26,569 bases of DNA from Pseudomonadota bacterium (GTDB lineage Bacteria; Desulfobacterota; Anaeroferrophillalia; Anaeroferrophillales; Tharpellaceae): contig DAOWHJ010000175.1 in the NCBI GenBank assembly GCA_030641485.1, positions 1-26,569 of the forward strand, read 5' to 3'. Below the pieces are notes generated by a model. That model saw nothing but the letters and a program-made list of their open reading frames with translations. It did not search any database and had not been told where the DNA came from. The position numbers were made by a program, and so were the translations under genes. Below are positions 15,001 through 23,671 of this stretch, in pieces (positions within the stretch are counted from its first letter, which is position 1; every line of letters begins with the position of its first letter).

Positions 15001-15366
15001 CTCCTCAACAACGCAATCAAATTCACAGGGATAAGCGGCCAGATCACCCTTAAGGCTAGTTCATGGACACAGCCGACTCCGACAGGGTTAAACCCGGACA
15101 GCTCCTACATCAAGGTTGCCATTCAAGATAACGGCATCGGCATTAAACAGGAAAACCTACAAAAATTGTTCGGGGAGTTTGTCCAGCTCGACACCTCAGC
15201 CAGCCGCAAATATGGTGGCACCGGGCTCGGCCTGAGCATAACCCGACATCTGGTTGAAATGCACCATGGTAAAATAGAAGTTGAAAGTAGCTTGGGGGAA
15301 GGCTCAACCTTCTCATTTTTCATTCCAGTTGCAAAACCCCGAGAACAAAAAGAAGGTATCTCCTAA
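12007..15366 (+). CDS. Sodium/solute symporter-like sensor histidine kinase (CbrA type)
   Basis: A large membrane kinase, about 1119 residues if translation begins at 12007. The first ~530 residues form an SSS-like transporter domain with many spans; then a linker with a coiled coil, a GAF domain (about 685-835), a second coiled coil, a HisKA domain with FLANMSHELRTP (His near 883) and an ATPase domain with an N-box (ILINLLNNAIKF), DNGIGI and GTGLGLSI. The first ordinary start codon (TTG 12103) would remove the first span, YLLVTSIALGYLLLLFGVAY, which the family has. The frame is open from 11995, and the ATC at 12007 lies eight bases after AAGGAG, so an ATC start is the best fit. It likely senses or transports a solute and signals to the response regulator 32 bp downstream. 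Confidence 0.9.
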   Translation: MDTSTRYLLVTSIALGYLLLLFGVAYYADQRGLKGKSLVANPIIYTLTLAVYCSSWTFYGSVGEVTNSGFKFITIYIGPTLTAFAWWFILRKMIRITRENNITSIADFISSRYGKCARLGALVTIIAIIGIMPYIALQLKSISITFDALIHPSLRPGVPTTIPYTYHEHPFYLETAFYIAIVLAIFGALFGARYLDASERHEGMVAAVALGSVVKLVAFFSVGLFVTYGIFDGFSDILTQIANHEIYRKLLTINTSTNNSYQSWLTMIILSMAAILFLPRQFHMAVIENQQEEHIRKAMFLFPLYLFLINLFVIPIAFGGLLEIGGPSSIADTYVLTLPLLHSKEALSILVFIGGLSAATGMVVVSSVTLSTMLLNHLIMPLLLFFRIRANLSRWLLNLKRAGIFLIIFLGYLFFRLFGDSYMLVNMGLISFSAAIQMTPALIGGLYWKKGTRYGAMAGLILGFSFWFYTIMVPSFVYSGWLPGSILLHGPFSIWWLNPIELFGLSGFDFHSHSLFWSLGSNIMAYLTFSLLGSQREIDQRQAEKFVDVFKPTSDRFMHEKRYANFPALVKFEEMMARFIGPPKARQVLTEFFKTADYTDKLPEMNDQNRMQLAAEVEKSIAGSVGSSAARIICDNYMKALGSEMENVFDIFGRISLSLEASQDELQQRIRELSVLYEASRMVASSLNLEQVLGAILDLLVTKFNVDNCSVRLLESDGMLRIKAQRGLKPEFIQTTERRPSMDCYSGECFLTGKTIHISDTDKINKSISTNLITGQGIKSFVQAPIFSEQGVIGVLSASSMKEKGCFSDKFVELFQSLAQQLGVAIGSAHLYDKLARFNRELEAKVAERTIELEQKSMQLGEANRELTELDRLKSEFLANMSHELRTPMNSIIGYTQLLIDEIDGAINKDQEESLITVERNAKHLLSLINDILDLSKIEAGKMNLELKPTALAKVIEETLTTLTPLFNSKNQLFSLQIEKELPLIEGDPEKIRQILINLLNNAIKFTGISGQITLKASSWTQPTPTGLNPDSSYIKVAIQDNGIGIKQENLQKLFGEFVQLDTSASRKYGGTGLGLSITRHLVEMHHGKIEVESSLGEGSTFSFFIPVAKPREQKEGIS

Positions 15367-15398
15367 AAAATAAGCTATGGAAAGGAGCTTGATAAAAT

Positions 15399-15782
15399 AT
15401 GAGTACGGAAGATAAACCGATTATCCTGTTGGTTGAAGATAATGATGACAACCGTCGACTTGTAAGCAAAATTCTTGGCCACCACGGCTATCAGGTAATT
15501 GAAGCAATCGATGGTAAAAAAGCCCTGAAGCTGCTCAGCACAATAAATCCGGACCTGATTCTTATGGACATCAATCTACCAGGTATGGATGGCTACGAAG
15601 TTACCCGACAGATTCGCACCCTAGCGAATTTCGGCAACCTACCGATTGTGGCCCTGACCGCTCACGCCATGGTTGGTGATAAAGAGAAAAGTCTGGCCGC
15701 CGGTTGTAATGCCTACATCACCAAACCTATCAACGTTCGTGAATTCCCTAAAACCATCAGCACTATTATCAAAAAACACTAG
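15399..15782 (+). CDS. Single-domain response regulator
   Basis: A 127-residue receiver domain only, without an output domain. It has the acidic pair in LLVEDNDDN, the phosphoacceptor Asp in LILMDINLPGMDG, a Thr/Ala switch in VALTAHAM and the Lys in YITKPIN. AAAGGAG lies 11 bases before the ATG. It directly follows the symporter-type kinase, so it is the likely phosphate acceptor. It would act through protein contact (DivK-like) or pass phosphate on. A weak hairpin (GGCT/AGCC, 15783-15797) lies between it and the convergent fxsA gene. Confidence 0.93.
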   Translation: MSTEDKPIILLVEDNDDNRRLVSKILGHHGYQVIEAIDGKKALKLLSTINPDLILMDINLPGMDGYEVTRQIRTLANFGNLPIVALTAHAMVGDKEKSLAAGCNAYITKPINVREFPKTISTIIKKH

Positions 15783-15813
15783 GCTCTTGAAAAGCCATCC
15801 TGACAATCTCTTT

Positions 15814-16206
15814 TTAGCGATAACGCACTACATTAACCTGATCGGAGGCCATAAATTGGTCAAATTTTCGCCTTAAAAAGATTTTACAATGACGGCGGGT
15901 CAGGGGCCAAAGCAAAAGGATACCGATGGTATCGGTCAAGAAACCCGGGGTCAACAAAACCATTCCGGCAACAAAAATCAGGGCCGCATCAATCATCTCC
16001 TCAGCGGGAGTCTCACCACGCCCAAGGCTTTGACGAATCCGAAACATGGTCTCTGCCCCCTGCCAGCGCGCCAGACCGGCTCCAACAATCCCGGTCAAGA
16101 TAACCACCAAAAATGTGTTAAAGAGTCCGATAGCACCACCCAAACGCATAAAAAGAAAAATCTCCAAAGCCGGAATCATGGTAAAAGCGAGAAAAAGTTT
16201 TAACAT
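15814..16206 (-). CDS. fxsA: FxsA-family membrane protein
   Basis: A 130-residue inner-membrane protein with three to four spans. Family marks are PALEIFLFMRLGGAIG, VGAGLARWQG and LLLTPGFLTDTIGILLL-like sequence near 83-100, followed by a basic tail. In E. coli FxsA counteracts exclusion of phage T7 by the F plasmid; its normal role is unknown. I chose the ATG at 16206 (MLKLFLAF), which has AGGAAA eight bases upstream, over the longer frame to 16287, whose extra residues are not family-like. It is transcribed towards the response regulator gene. Confidence 0.88.
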   Translation of the reverse strand: MLKLFLAFTMIPALEIFLFMRLGGAIGLFNTFLVVILTGIVGAGLARWQGAETMFRIRQSLGRGETPAEEMIDAALIFVAGMVLLTPGFLTDTIGILLLWPLTRRHCKIFLRRKFDQFMASDQVNVVRYR

Positions 16207-16341
16207 TTTTATTTCCTGTAGAAAGGGTGATGTGATAAAAGGGTTGCCATTCTTTTTCATAGTGCATATCCGCAAGCAAAATGTCAAGGGATACCCTGTG
16301 AGAAATTAGCACCCCAATTCAGGTTATCTTCAAAAAAATAC

Positions 16342-16370
16342 TTGATTTTTATAAAACAAACCAATATTAT
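16342..16370 (+). promoter_or_regulatory. Sigma-70 promoter of the nifU operon
   Basis: TTGATT and TATTAT are separated by 17 bases, with the start expected near 16377, about 50 nt before the nifU ATG. No sigma-54 pattern was found here, so expression is probably not strictly NifA-dependent. Confidence 0.65.
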
Positions 16371-16428
16371 CGTGTTTAGCTAAGAACACTTATGAATTAT
16401 TTAACCCATAAAATATGGAGTACATCCA

Positions 16429-17256
16429 ATGTGGGAATACACAAGTAAAGTAAAAGAGCATTTCTTAAATCCCAGTAATGTTGGCGAAATCGAGAATCCA
16501 GACGGGATTGGTGATGTCGGTTCCCTCTCCTGCGGGGACGCATTACGTTTAACTTTCAAGCTTGATGAGAATGAAAAAATCATTGATGCCAAGGTCAAAA
16601 CCTTCGGTTGTGCCAGTGCAATTGCTTCTGGATCGGCCTTAACTGAGATGATGATCGGCAAAACTGTAGCCGAAGCTGAAAAAATCTCCAACCAGCATAT
16701 CGCCGACTACCTGGGGGGCCTGCCCAAAGAGAAGATGCACTGCTCAGTCATGGGGCATGAGGCTTTGGAAAAGGCTATCGCCTGCTATCGCGGCACCCCG
16801 ATTGAGGAGAAAGAAGGTGAAGTTATCTGTGAATGTTTCGGGGTCACCGACCTTGAAATCATCCGGGCGATTCAGGATAATGGCCTGAAAACAGTCGAAG
16901 AGCTAACCAACTTCACCAAAGCCGGGGGTGGCTGTGAACGCTGTCACGGTGACATTGCCAAGATCATCCTGGAGGTGCAAAACAAACCCCAACCGGAAGA
17001 GGAGAAACCAAAGCTCTCCAACATCCAGAAGATGCGCCTTGTTGAAGAGACCATAGAGCGGGAAATCCGCCCTTCGCTCCAACTTGACGGCGGTGACATT
17101 GAACTGATTGACATTATTGGCAATCGCATTATTGTCGCCACCCGCGGCGCTTGTTCTTCATGTAAATCTGCCCCAATAACCCTGAAAAATCTGGTTGAAG
17201 CAAAATTGCGTGAGTTTGTCTCACCCGATTTAGTGGTTGAGGAGGTCTCCAAATGA
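16429..17256 (+). CDS. nifU: Fe-S cluster assembly scaffold NifU
   Basis: Full three-part NifU of 275 residues. The IscU-like scaffold (1-125) has cysteines 35, 61 and 105 for transient cluster building; the central ferredoxin-like domain has Cys134, 136, 169 and 172 (CxC ... CxxC) for a permanent [2Fe-2S] cluster; the C-terminal Nfu domain has Cys242 and 245 in GACSSCKS. This layout is that of Azotobacter NifU. GGAG lies eight bases before the ATG. Its TGA overlaps the nifS start (ATGA), so the scaffold and sulfur donor are made together. It serves nitrogenase in diazotrophs but is the general system in many anaerobic bacteria. Confidence 0.96.
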   Translation: MWEYTSKVKEHFLNPSNVGEIENPDGIGDVGSLSCGDALRLTFKLDENEKIIDAKVKTFGCASAIASGSALTEMMIGKTVAEAEKISNQHIADYLGGLPKEKMHCSVMGHEALEKAIACYRGTPIEEKEGEVICECFGVTDLEIIRAIQDNGLKTVEELTNFTKAGGGCERCHGDIAKIILEVQNKPQPEEEKPKLSNIQKMRLVEETIEREIRPSLQLDGGDIELIDIIGNRIIVATRGACSSCKSAPITLKNLVEAKLREFVSPDLVVEEVSK

Positions 17257-18404
17257 CATCAGTTTATGTTGATAACAACGCCACCACCAAAGTCGCACCA
17301 GAGGTTTTTGCAGCAATGGAGCCCTTCTTTTGTGAGATGTACGGCAACCCCTCAAGTATGCATTCGATCGGCGGCAGTGTCGGGCCAAAACTGAAAGCGG
17401 CCCGAGCCCAGGTCGCAAACCTGATCGGCGCCCAACCTGATGAAATCATCTTCACCAGTTGCGGCACCGAAAGCGACAGCACCGCCATCCACGCGGCTCT
17501 CGCCGTAGACCCTGCCAAACGCCATATTGTCACAAGTCGGGTCGAACACCCCGCAATCGGTTCTTTGGCCGGAACCTTGAGCAAACAGGGCTATCGTATC
17601 ACCGAAATTCCGGTTGATGGCGACGGCTGTCTCGATATGAATTTGCTTGAAGAGAGCCTGACCCCAGACACCGCCATCGTCTCAATCATGTGGGCGAACA
17701 ATGAAACCGGAGTAATCTTTCCGGTCGAAAAAATCGCCGCCATGTGCCGTCAACGTGGAATCACTTTTCACACCGATGCAGTTCAGGCCGTGGGCAAGCT
17801 ACCCATAAACCTCGCTTTAAGCAGCATCGATATGCTTTCACTCTCCGGGCATAAACTCCATGCGCCCAAAGGCATCGGCGCCCTCTATGTCCGCAAAGGA
17901 ACCAAGTTTTCACCATTTATGATTGGCGGCCACCAAGAGAAAGGCCGCCGGGCCGGAACTGAAAATGTTCCCGGAATCATCGCTCTGGGTAAGGCCTGTG
18001 AATTAGCCGGAGAAAATCTGACAAAAGAGAATACCGTCGTAAAAAAACTGCGTGACCGTCTTGAAAGTGAACTCATAAGACTGATCCCCGACGCCAAAGT
18101 GAATGGCACGATTAAAACCAGAACCCCGAATACCAGCAACATCAGTTTCGCCAACATTGAGGGTGAAAGTATTCTCTTAATGCTGAACGAATTTGGCATC
18201 TGCGCCTCATCCGGCTCAGCCTGTACTTCTGGCTCCTTAGAACCATCTCATGTTATGCGGGCAATGGGAGTCCCGTTCACTATGGCCCACGGCTCGATCC
18301 GCTTCAGTTTAAGTATCTATAACAGCGAAGCAGATGTTGACAGAATCATCAAAGAGCTCCCCCCAATTGTTAAACGACTGCGAGAATTATCACCATTTTC
18401 ATAA
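17253..18404 (+). CDS. nifS: Cysteine desulfurase NifS
   Basis: A 383-residue pyridoxal-phosphate enzyme that takes sulfur from cysteine for cluster assembly on NifU. It shows DNNATT at the start, His99 in VEHP, Asp175 in HTDAVQ, the PLP lysine Lys201 in SGHKLHAPKG and the active cysteine Cys324 in SSGSACTSGSLEPSHV, all within one residue of A. vinelandii NifS. The loop length is that of group I desulfurases. Four-base overlap with nifU. The next gene, cysE, supplies the cysteine precursor. Confidence 0.96.
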   Translation: MTSVYVDNNATTKVAPEVFAAMEPFFCEMYGNPSSMHSIGGSVGPKLKAARAQVANLIGAQPDEIIFTSCGTESDSTAIHAALAVDPAKRHIVTSRVEHPAIGSLAGTLSKQGYRITEIPVDGDGCLDMNLLEESLTPDTAIVSIMWANNETGVIFPVEKIAAMCRQRGITFHTDAVQAVGKLPINLALSSIDMLSLSGHKLHAPKGIGALYVRKGTKFSPFMIGGHQEKGRRAGTENVPGIIALGKACELAGENLTKENTVVKKLRDRLESELIRLIPDAKVNGTIKTRTPNTSNISFANIEGESILLMLNEFGICASSGSACTSGSLEPSHVMRAMGVPFTMAHGSIRFSLSIYNSEADVDRIIKELPPIVKRLRELSPFS

Positions 18405-18437
18405 CCTTGAAATTTAGAACTTAAGAGGTCGCGCTTT

Positions 18438-19400
18438 ATGTCAGACCAACAGATTTTTGATCATTGTCAAAATCCGGCAATCCACTTGGACCGCCGTCGG
18501 CAGGGTCTGCATAAAGTTGTTAACCAACTTACTAAAACTTGTCTCAGTGGTGAATGTTTTGAACATTTAGCCCCGCAGCCGATTCCTTTACGGGATCATA
18601 CTATCGCAATCATCAAGCAGGCGCGAAAAATCCTCTTCCCCGGATATTTCACTCAAACTCGCATTGATCCGGTTAACCTCAAATACTATCTCGGCCAAGA
18701 GCTCTCAGAGCTCCACGAGATGCTTGGCAATCAAATCATTTTAGCCATTCGCCATGACTGCTTAAGGTACCACGACAATTGCGTCAACTGCGAAGAACGC
18801 GGGCTTGATGCAGCTTCCGACTTCGTCAAACAACTCCCCGGACTGCGCCAGATTTTAGCAACCGATGTCAATGCCGCTCTGGAAGGAGATCCGGCGGCCA
18901 AAAGTGTTGACCAAGTGATTTTCAGCTACCCCGGCCTCTTTACGATTTCAATCTACCGCATGGCCCACATCCTCCACCACCTTAAGGTTCCATTACTGCC
19001 ACGGATGATGACCGAGTACGCCCACAATCTGACCGGCATCGATATCAACCCCGGTGCCCATATTGAAGAAAGTTTTTTCATCGACCACGGCACCGGTATC
19101 GTCGTTGGCGAAACCACCAAAATAGGCAAACGGGTACGCATCTATCAGGGGGTAACTTTAGGAGCCCTGTCTCTACCACGCAACGCCGGGGAAAGTTTGC
19201 GCAACACCAAACGGCACCCAACCATCGAAGACGAGGTGATCATCTATGCCGGAGCCACAATTTTAGGCGGCGACACCACAATTGGTGCCCGCTCAATTAT
19301 CGGCGGTAATGTCTGGCTCACATCGTCAATCGCCCCCGACACCAAAGTTCTGCAAAAAACCCAGCAACCATTCTGCTGCGAGGGCGGTTGCTCCGAGTAA
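18438..19400 (+). CDS. cysE: Serine O-acetyltransferase
   Basis: A 320-residue enzyme that makes O-acetylserine, the precursor of cysteine. The N-terminal helical part (1-185) is longer than in E. coli CysE and contains a Cys pair (NCVNC). The left-handed beta-helix follows with INPGAHIEESFFIDHGTGIVVGE, IGKRVRIYQGVTLGAL and IYAGATILGGDTTIG repeats; the catalytic His lies in DHGTG. It ends CCEGGCSE. It lies 33 bp after nifS, so the three genes form a sulfur-mobilising operon, as in NifP (a nif-linked CysE). Confidence 0.93.
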   Translation: MSDQQIFDHCQNPAIHLDRRRQGLHKVVNQLTKTCLSGECFEHLAPQPIPLRDHTIAIIKQARKILFPGYFTQTRIDPVNLKYYLGQELSELHEMLGNQIILAIRHDCLRYHDNCVNCEERGLDAASDFVKQLPGLRQILATDVNAALEGDPAAKSVDQVIFSYPGLFTISIYRMAHILHHLKVPLLPRMMTEYAHNLTGIDINPGAHIEESFFIDHGTGIVVGETTKIGKRVRIYQGVTLGALSLPRNAGESLRNTKRHPTIEDEVIIYAGATILGGDTTIGARSIIGGNVWLTSSIAPDTKVLQKTQQPFCCEGGCSE

Positions 19401-19445
19401 GAGACTACTTACAGCCCCGAACAAGTTTTGCTATCCCGATTACTT

Positions 19446-19727
19446 ATGAAAAAACATAACCTGCCTGATGACATAGAAAAAGATCTGAAAAACGCCGCGA
19501 TTCTCCATGAACGAGCCGTTTCTGATTATGAAAAATGCTTAGAGTTCAATAAAACCATGTCGAACCTGCTGGTTAAACTTGAAGAGTGTGAGAATGACAA
19601 ACTTGCAGATAAGGTTATGGGGATTTTGGTTGAATGCAACCCCAAAGCAGGCAGCCACTGTGACAAAGCGACACCAGTAGGTAATAAAATGAAAACCTTG
19701 GGACAATGGGCAATTCGCAATGAGTAA
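19446..19727 (+). CDS. Small protein of unknown function
   Basis: About 93 residues from the ATG at 19446 (or 99 from a TTG at 19428; neither has a good ribosome site). It is highly charged and predicted mostly helical, with five cysteines, including HC near residue 77, and no membrane span or signal peptide. Not recognised. It lies between cysE and the diguanylate cyclase gene, and its frame is open throughout, with codon use like its neighbours. Confidence 0.55.
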   Translation: MKKHNLPDDIEKDLKNAAILHERAVSDYEKCLEFNKTMSNLLVKLEECENDKLADKVMGILVECNPKAGSHCDKATPVGNKMKTLGQWAIRNE

Positions 19728-19765
19728 AATTGGCGACCCATTTTCAACCAGGAGCTAATGACACA

Positions 19766-21214
19766 ATGAAACTGTTCACATCCCGCTGGAGGTTACTCCT
19801 TATAATTGGAGTAATTTTAGTCTCCGGCTTTGTTGTCGTTAATTTAGCCCACTACTACGTCTCCAGCAATTCAGTACGCTCAGCTCTGATCAACAACGAA
19901 CTGCCATTAACCAGCAACAATATCTATTCAGAAATCCAGGCAAGCCTGCTCCGCCCCATCTACATATCTTCACTCATGGCAAATGATACCTTCCTCAAAG
20001 ATTGGGTCCTGGATAACGAAGAAGATACGGGCAAGATCACTAAATACTTAGCTGAAATTCGTAATCGCTATGCCGTCTCCTCAACCTTTCTGGTCTCAGC
20101 AAAAACTCTCCGCTATTACCACTTCGATGGCATTCTCAAGCACGTCTCAAAAAACGTCCCCAAAGACAGCTGGTTCTTCAGCATGCATTCTCACCCAGAA
20201 AATTACCGGGTTGAAGTGGACACCAACGAGGCCAACCGCAACCATCTGACCATATTTATCAACCACAAACTTTTTGACTATGACAATAACTTCATCGGGG
20301 TCACCGGACTCGGACTTGATATCGCCAGTGTCGCCAAGATGATCGAGCGCTATCAACATGATTACCGGCGCAACGTCTACTTTATTGACCGTAAGGGGCA
20401 AATTAAAAGCCACACTGAAGAGTCCATGATTGACAAAATCAGCATCCAGAACATGACCGGCATCAAGACTATTGCAGTGGAGTTATTAAGCGGGCAAAGT
20501 GGTTTTTTGAGCTACAAGAAAGGACATGATGACATTCTACTTTCATATCGCCTAATTCCGGAACTAAACTGGTTTCTGTTGGTGGAGCAGACTGAGAGTG
20601 AAGCCCTTAAACCAATTCGCCAAGCCCTCTATCTCAACCTGATGATTAGTGCCGGAATCACCCTACTTGTTTTGCTGATCAGCGGTTTCACAGTCAACCG
20701 CTATCACTCCCAACTTGAGAAATTGGCTAAAACAGACAAACTTACCGGGCTCATCAACCGCCAATACTTTGATGTCCTCTTCGACCACGCTTTAGACAAC
20801 GTTGGCCGCCATACAACCGGCCTCTCACTGGCGATGTTCGACATGGACAACTTCAAAAAAATCAATGACAGCAAGGGCCATCTCGCTGGAGACCGACTCT
20901 TGCAATCAGTCTCAGTCTTGGTTCAGGAACATATCCGCAAAAGTGATATTATTGCCCGTTGGGGTGGGGATGAGTTTGTCATCCTACTGCAAAAATGTGA
21001 TGCGGAAACCGCAACTCGCCTGATGGATAAAATCCGTGAACGCATAGTCTCAACGCTCAATGAAAAAGCGACCGACATTTCAGCCTCAATCAGTGTCGGC
21101 ATCGCTGAATATGAACCTGGAGACACATGCGACACCCTCCTCGCCCGAACTGACAAACACCTTTATCTTGCAAAAGAAAATGGCCGTAATTGTGTCGTCA
21201 GCAAGGCGTCTTAG
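19766..21214 (+). CDS. Diguanylate cyclase with extracytoplasmic Cache-like sensor
   Basis: A 482-residue membrane enzyme that makes cyclic di-GMP. It has a first span (about 8-28), a large external dCache-like domain (to about 290) with YHFDG and GVTGLGLDI, a second span (about 303-325) and a GGDEF domain starting at LAKTDKLTGLINRQYF. The active site is RWGGDEF, intact; RKSD five residues earlier is a product-inhibition I-site (RxxD). I use the ATG at 19766, which follows AGGAG; the frame extends to 19730. No EAL domain is present. Signal unknown. Confidence 0.93.
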   Translation: MKLFTSRWRLLLIIGVILVSGFVVVNLAHYYVSSNSVRSALINNELPLTSNNIYSEIQASLLRPIYISSLMANDTFLKDWVLDNEEDTGKITKYLAEIRNRYAVSSTFLVSAKTLRYYHFDGILKHVSKNVPKDSWFFSMHSHPENYRVEVDTNEANRNHLTIFINHKLFDYDNNFIGVTGLGLDIASVAKMIERYQHDYRRNVYFIDRKGQIKSHTEESMIDKISIQNMTGIKTIAVELLSGQSGFLSYKKGHDDILLSYRLIPELNWFLLVEQTESEALKPIRQALYLNLMISAGITLLVLLISGFTVNRYHSQLEKLAKTDKLTGLINRQYFDVLFDHALDNVGRHTTGLSLAMFDMDNFKKINDSKGHLAGDRLLQSVSVLVQEHIRKSDIIARWGGDEFVILLQKCDAETATRLMDKIRERIVSTLNEKATDISASISVGIAEYEPGDTCDTLLARTDKHLYLAKENGRNCVVSKAS

Positions 21215-21289
21215 TCGAAAAAGATCAAAATTGATGCAGTAATTATCGCGGATATGGTTCAGATTCCCAAGGGTTCTCCCATGGTAAAT

Positions 21290-21784
21290 TTAAGGCAGAT
21301 CAATCAGGTCCTCAACATAACTCCATTCACTACTATCTGAGCGCATGGATACCCGCCCCCGCCGACCACTCTCGGCAAAGTCGTAGTAGATATATTCGTA
21401 ACGAAACGTCAACCGGTGGGGGCCGTGCAGGAACGGCATGTGAAACACAAAGGTGTGGCTAGCGTGCTCTTCGATATCAAAATAGGTAGTCGAATCTTTA
21501 AAAACAACTCTATCATCTGCAGCAGCAACACTTAGATCAAGCTTGAAATTATCAAGATCAGAGAGATAAGTGTTTTCGATAACCCCGACAATTTTAAGCT
21601 GGCCATCGAGTACGCCCACACTGTAATCAAAATCCAGAGCTTCAGCCCCATGACTAAATCGAGCAATAATTTCCCCGGTTTTGGGAGGCGGCTTAACCTC
21701 AGGCGTGACACAAGCCGACAACAATAGAGTCACCGTAACGAACAAAAACATCTCTAAAATTCCGGTTTTCAACTTAATAATCAT
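21290..21784 (-). CDS. Lipoprotein of unknown function
   Basis: A 164-residue protein with a signal peptide and a clear lipobox LLSAC at about 21-25. The mature part is beta-rich, with repeated aromatic residues (YEYIYYDF near 130), and no family recognised. The start is supported by GGGAG eight bases upstream. It is divergent from the tolC-like gene and convergent with the diguanylate cyclase gene. A possible promoter (TTGCTC, 17 bases, TTTATA) lies about 30 bp upstream. Confidence 0.75.
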   Translation of the reverse strand: MIIKLKTGILEMFLFVTVTLLLSACVTPEVKPPPKTGEIIARFSHGAEALDFDYSVGVLDGQLKIVGVIENTYLSDLDNFKLDLSVAAADDRVVFKDSTTYFDIEEHASHTFVFHMPFLHGPHRLTFRYEYIYYDFAESGRRGRVSMRSDSSEWSYVEDLIDLP

Positions 21785-22020
21785 AATTTTTACTCCCGAC
21801 TATACTCTGACCACTCTTATAAAAAACACCCTCATTCGATGAGCAAGATACCATACAATCAAGCCATTGTGCCAACAGTTTTATCCTGTAAAAAACAAAG
21901 TATAAAACAAAATAAATTAACCCGAGTTTAACATTGACAATTCCAATACCGTTTGTTAGTTCCAAGACAAATCACAACTGCAATATTTCGGTAATTTCTA
22001 ATTTAAAGGGTCTATTTGCC

Positions 22021-23403
22021 ATGCCTGCCCCCTCTTTTTCACACCACAACGTTACAAGTTTAATTTTCCTTGCACTGCTCCTCTCTTGCAGCGTATTTTT
22101 CACTTTGCCTACACCCCTGCATGCGGCGAAAAGTTACTCACTGGATGAGTGCTTGGAATTGGCCCTTAAAAGTCACCCAAGGATTCAACTACAGCACTTC
22201 CAAACGGTTAAAGCTCAGGAGTTGAGTAAGGTTGCAAAAACTGAATTCTTCCCTAAACTTAGGGCTGGCTACTCGTATATGTATCGGGACAAGATTAACT
22301 CCTACGATATTTCTGGACAGAGTTTTCCTGCCAACACCCATGATGTCTACAACCTTGATTTAACCATAATCCAGCCCCTCTTTACCGGATTCAGTATCAT
22401 TGAGAACTACCGTTTATCCCAACTTGGTATTGAACAGGCCCAGACTGAAGAGGAGCTTGCCCGTCTTGAAATAATTTTTGAGACCGTCGCCGCCTATTTT
22501 GAGTATCTTAAACAGACCAAATTTGCCGAAACCGCAATCCGTATGGTCGAACGCCTTCAAGCCCAGGCCCGTGATTCACAACTCTTTTATGACAATGAGC
22601 TGATCCCTTTAAATGATCTACTCTTCTCCAAGGTCAAACTGAGTCAATCCCTGCAGCAGCAACGCCGGGTTGATACCCGTCTCAAACTGGCCCGGGCCCA
22701 GCTCGCAACCATCATTCAGATTGACCGAGACACCATCTTCACTGTCGATGATGTCCCCCACCAGAAGTTACTCGACTGTTCACTTGCGCAGGCAACAGCA
22801 ACAGCCTTGAACAAAAGACCGGAACTTGCTCTCGCCAACTACGCTATCACCTCGGCCGGACATCAAGTAAAACTTGCCCAAAGTGACTACTACCCCAACC
22901 TCGCCTTAACTGCCAACCACAACCGCATGGGCGACAAATTTGACGTTGACGGTGATGGTATCACTTCGACCCCATACAATACCACAATCGTTGTCGGTGC
23001 GACCTGGTCAATCTGGGAGTGGGGCCGCCGAGGACATCAGGTAAAGAGCGCTGAGGCCGAAGTTGAAGAGGCGCGCCAAAGATTAAAGGAGGTCGCTGAT
23101 GAGATCGCCATGGAGGTCAAAAGCAATTTCGAGAATGCTCTGACCTCATATCGTAACATCGCAACCGCTTCAGAAGAGGTTGAACTCGGCAAGGAGAACT
23201 ACCGAGTAACTCAGTTAAGATACCAGAACCAACTCAGCACCGCAACTGAAGTGCTTGATTCCCAGGCCGCCTTGACCGAAGCTGAAGCCAGTCATTACAA
23301 CGCTCTCTATGAATACAACATCCAGCTAGCCGCCTTGGCTCGAGCGGCCGGGGTTGAATACTGGCAAGCGATCCAACCGGCACCAGTAAGCCAGCAACGA
23401 TGA
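22021..23403 (+). CDS. TolC-family outer-membrane efflux protein
   Basis: A 460-residue outer-membrane channel subunit. A signal peptide ends near LHAAKS; the mature start YSLDECLELALKSHPRI is the usual opening of this family. Two OEP repeats follow, each rich in Ala/Glu/Gln coiled-coil helices (EVEEARQRLKEVADEIAMEV), with LTEAEASHYNALYEYNIQLA near the end. I use the ATG at 22021, after AAAGGG; an ATG-less extension to 21934 lacks a signal-like start. Such proteins export drugs, toxins or proteins with an adaptor and a pump, and the gene that follows seems to be a broken one. Confidence 0.93.
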   Translation: MPAPSFSHHNVTSLIFLALLLSCSVFFTLPTPLHAAKSYSLDECLELALKSHPRIQLQHFQTVKAQELSKVAKTEFFPKLRAGYSYMYRDKINSYDISGQSFPANTHDVYNLDLTIIQPLFTGFSIIENYRLSQLGIEQAQTEEELARLEIIFETVAAYFEYLKQTKFAETAIRMVERLQAQARDSQLFYDNELIPLNDLLFSKVKLSQSLQQQRRVDTRLKLARAQLATIIQIDRDTIFTVDDVPHQKLLDCSLAQATATALNKRPELALANYAITSAGHQVKLAQSDYYPNLALTANHNRMGDKFDVDGDGITSTPYNTTIVVGATWSIWEWGRRGHQVKSAEAEVEEARQRLKEVADEIAMEVKSNFENALTSYRNIATASEEVELGKENYRVTQLRYQNQLSTATEVLDSQAALTEAEASHYNALYEYNIQLAALARAAGVEYWQAIQPAPVSQQR

Positions 23404-23538
23404 ACAGAATACTCCCCCTACTTCTCTAGTACCATTTTCTTTCTGGTGGGTTTAGTTGCTGAGAGTAAACCAGCATTCACTCAGACGCTCAAGCTCGACC
23501 CTATTGAAGAAGAGGTCCGTAACCGGGAAAGTTTGTAA
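23400..23538 (+). pseudogene. Remnant of a signal-peptide protein after tolC
   Basis: An ATG overlaps the TolC stop (ATGA at 23400) and reads MNRILPLLL, then a stop. One base further on, another frame reads TIFFLVGLVAESKPAFTQT and LKLDPIEEEVRNRESL before a TAA at about 23536. Together they look like the first 45 residues of an exported protein that was shifted and truncated. The place after tolC is where a periplasmic adaptor would be expected; the sequence is too short to prove this. Confidence 0.35.
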
Positions 23539-23548
23539 ATAACTATAC

Positions 23549-23577
23549 TTGACAACCCCGAACTACCAAACTATACT
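23549..23577 (+). promoter_or_regulatory. Near-consensus sigma-70 promoter (upstream of two)
   Basis: TTGACA, 17 bases, TATACT: both boxes within one base of consensus with ideal spacing. The transcript would start near 23584. The DNA that follows (to 23671) has a hairpin CGCTGCT/AGCGGCG around 23610-23630 and only a 12-codon ORF at 23584. Confidence 0.7.
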
Positions 23578-23671
23578 CTTGACATGAAAACCAATCACCA
23601 AACCGCGCTGCTGACAATTTAGCGGCGGCTCAACAAATAAAGCGTACCTTTAGAAGTCAGTTCCCCTTTAT

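Noticed and set aside
21860..21885. TGGCAC word on the minus strand as a sigma-54 promoter of the lipoprotein gene
   Set aside because: The GC at -12 is missing at the required spacing.
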